Assembly: GCF_051235805.1 (NCBI RefSeq)
Contig: NZ_JBPNXV010000001.1
Coordinates: forward strand, 248,001-312,000
Source: Pseudothermotoga_B sp051235805
Lineage (GTDB): Bacteria > Thermotogota > Thermotogae > Thermotogales > DSM-5069
Direction of reading: 5' to 3'
DNA length: 64,000 nt
Numbering within the stretch: the first letter of the stretch is position 1; the number at the start of each line of letters is the position of its first letter. A program made the translations under genes and the position numbers. Under the pieces are notes generated by a model. That model was not told the origin of the DNA. It was given only the letters and a program-made list of their open reading frames with translations, and made no database searches. Below are positions 62,718 through 64,000 of the stretch, in pieces.

Positions 62718-63854
62718 GTGCAAAAGAAGACCTTCATTTTTGTCATCTTGGTATTCGTCGTTTTGGGGTTCGGGGCGAGGATAAAGATTCCAACTTTTGA
62801 CAAAGAGAACTCAGTTCATGCAATCTATTCATATGAAGATGCTGACAAAATCGAGATAACCGTTGTTTTTTGGGACGAGGATCATCCAAAACCATTCACC
62901 GACTTTATTTACGATCTGTACAGGTTCTTCAAGTGGGGACGTTTTTATGATATAGAGACCTTTTTCATTTTTGAAGATCATGTTGAATTCAAAGACGATT
63001 TCTGTGATTCGCGGTCGTATTTTCAGACTGAGAATTTACACAACAAGGCACAGGTACCAATTGAGAGTTTCGAGACAGAAGACGGACAAATAGTGATCTA
63101 TGTCAGCACATGGAATCATATGTTTTCAAACAAACCTTTGCAGAACATCGAATACGCTTCGTTTGATTTGGGTAACTTGAAAGGAACAAGGCAAGATGCT
63201 GAAAAGATCTACAGTTGGCGCAGTGGTTTAAGATTGAAGGCAACTTTTTTTCTGTCTCTCATTATGGCCGTTCTTGCTATGCTGACGATTATTTTCAAGA
63301 AGAAAAACAAGAGCGCTGTGATACTAAAAGCGTTAACGACTTCTTGTGCGATTGTGATAGCATTCTTGAATGCCAGTGGCAAAGAGTGGCTTGTCTTCTT
63401 TGGATTGCTCTTTGGTCTTCTCGGAGATATCTTCTTGGAGAAACCAGAAGGCTTTTTACGCGGAATGATCGCCTTCCTATTGGGGCATTTATTCTACAGC
63501 CTTGCTTTTGTTTCAGAGTTTTCTTTTCCAGCTTTTCATTTTGTTTTGATCGTCTTTGGCTCGCTGTTGTTTTTGTACTTTGTGGTTCTTCACAAACATC
63601 TTGGTGAGATGAGGTTGCCAATCTTTGTGTACGTGCTCGTGATTGGTTGGATGTTCTGTACGACATTTTCAGTCCTAAACGAGCAAATCTATTTTCTAAG
63701 AGTGCTTCTACCACTTGCTGGAGGCCTCTTCGTTTTTTCAGATTTCTGCTTAGCTGTAGACAAATATGTTCGTGAGATACCAGCGCGCGATGCGATAGTG
63801 CTCGCAAGTTATTTCGTATCTCAGTGGATCATCTCACTCTCCACTATTTTCTGA
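62718..63854 (+). CDS. YhhN-like membrane protein with an extra N-terminal extracytoplasmic domain
   Basis: A 378-residue protein. Residues 1-20 are a signal or anchor helix and 21-165 a soluble, acidic, aromatic-rich region. From 172 onward about eight membrane helices follow, with GLLFGLLGDIFLEKPEGFLRGMIAFLLGHLFYSLAF and LFVFSDFCLAVDKY resembling YhhN/TMEM86 lysoplasmalogenase-like proteins, which are usually only 200-230 residues. If the relation holds it could act on ether lipids at the membrane. GTG start with GGAGGTGAC. Confidence 0.65.
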   Translation: MQKKTFIFVILVFVVLGFGARIKIPTFDKENSVHAIYSYEDADKIEITVVFWDEDHPKPFTDFIYDLYRFFKWGRFYDIETFFIFEDHVEFKDDFCDSRSYFQTENLHNKAQVPIESFETEDGQIVIYVSTWNHMFSNKPLQNIEYASFDLGNLKGTRQDAEKIYSWRSGLRLKATFFLSLIMAVLAMLTIIFKKKNKSAVILKALTTSCAIVIAFLNASGKEWLVFFGLLFGLLGDIFLEKPEGFLRGMIAFLLGHLFYSLAFVSEFSFPAFHFVLIVFGSLLFLYFVVLHKHLGEMRLPIFVYVLVIGWMFCTTFSVLNEQIYFLRVLLPLAGGLFVFSDFCLAVDKYVREIPARDAIVLASYFVSQWIISLSTIF

Positions 63855-63857
63855 ATT

Positions 63858-63872
63858 GGAAAAGTTTTTTCC
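63858..63872 (+). terminator. Weak terminator-like hairpin
   Basis: GGAAAA, GTT, TTTTCC just after the YhhN-like gene stop, followed by TTCTCTT. The stem is short and AT-rich. Confidence 0.35.
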
Positions 63873-64000
63873 TTCTCTTAGCGAAGATAAGTGTATTGAA
63901 GTGCGCTTTTCAAAAGAGGTCGTGAATGTGATAATAGTGAAACAATTCACGAAAAATCACTTTAAGTGGTGAGCATTTTTTGAAATCTCTATTATGATAG

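Noticed and set aside
63922..63972. Short reading frame of 16 codons with an AAAGAGG site after the YhhN-like gene
   Set aside because: It is too short to support, overlaps an inverted repeat (CGTGAA...TTCACG), and may be part of a control region for a gene beyond the window.
1..64000. CRISPR arrays, tRNA or rRNA genes, prophage or integrated islands
   Set aside because: No regularly spaced repeats, cloverleaf sequences, integrase genes or phage genes were seen when reading both strands.

Overview
The window looks like chromosome of a thermophilic Thermotogales bacterium, most likely a Pseudothermotoga/Thermotoga relative. The support is moderate to low G+C, strong GGAGGTGAT ribosome sites, frequent TTG/GTG starts, tightly overlapping operons, encapsulin with a ferritin-like cargo, a sensory-type [FeFe] hydrogenase gene and many sugar ABC importers. 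No tRNA, rRNA, CRISPR array, intact insertion sequence or prophage was seen. The species assignment is inference from gene content and order.

Layout. 1-2.6 kb (-): a [2Fe-2S] protein, a sensory-type [FeFe] hydrogenase with PAS domain and a SpoIIE-type phosphatase cut by the window edge. 2.7-8.6 kb: an MFS permease, tatD, an MMPL-type exporter and hflK-hflC. 8.6-8.95 kb: a terminator and a probable IS200/IS605 3'-end relic. 9.1-11.9 kb (+): peroxiredoxin, ferritin, a rubrerythrin-like diiron protein, a DUF59 protein and prmC. 11.9-15.2 kb (+): an ABC exporter half, a HAD phosphatase and a sigma-like factor. 15.2-24.4 kb (-): one long overlapping operon aspS-STAS-cmk-ispH-rpsA-der-plsY-propeller protein-TPR protein. 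24.5-31.6 kb: M3 peptidase, a ribokinase/glycosidase-like/HAD operon, and a polysaccharide chain-length regulator overlapping a radical SAM gene. 31.7-36.7 kb: a ROK repressor divergent from a sugar ABC importer operon that has no ATPase gene. 36.7-47 kb (-): ten-gene de novo purine operon purECSQLFMNHD headed by a guanine-type purine riboswitch. 47-49.3 kb: encapsulin and its ferritin-like cargo, divergent from a membrane-bound ferritin/VIT-type transporter. 49.3-53.7 kb (-): a DUF6062-like protein, MoxR, DUF58 and DUF4129-like genes behind a fluoride (crcB-motif) riboswitch. 53.6-62.6 kb (-): GntR/LacI hybrid regulator, sugar ABC importer, PHP phosphoesterase and GH38 alpha-mannosidase. 62.7-63.9 kb (+): a YhhN-like membrane protein with an extra N-terminal domain.

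How the parts fit. Two loci handle iron and peroxide (9-11 kb and 47-49 kb). Two oligosaccharide uptake systems each have their own regulator; only the mannosidase one carries an ATPase, which may serve both. The observation I would check first is the fluoride riboswitch: P1, P3, the pseudoknot and an overlapping terminator can all be drawn, yet no known fluoride exporter follows it. Instead it controls a small Cys/His-rich protein and the MoxR-DUF58-DUF4129 cluster. Start codons were chosen by ribosome-site spacing, so several differ from the longest possible frame.
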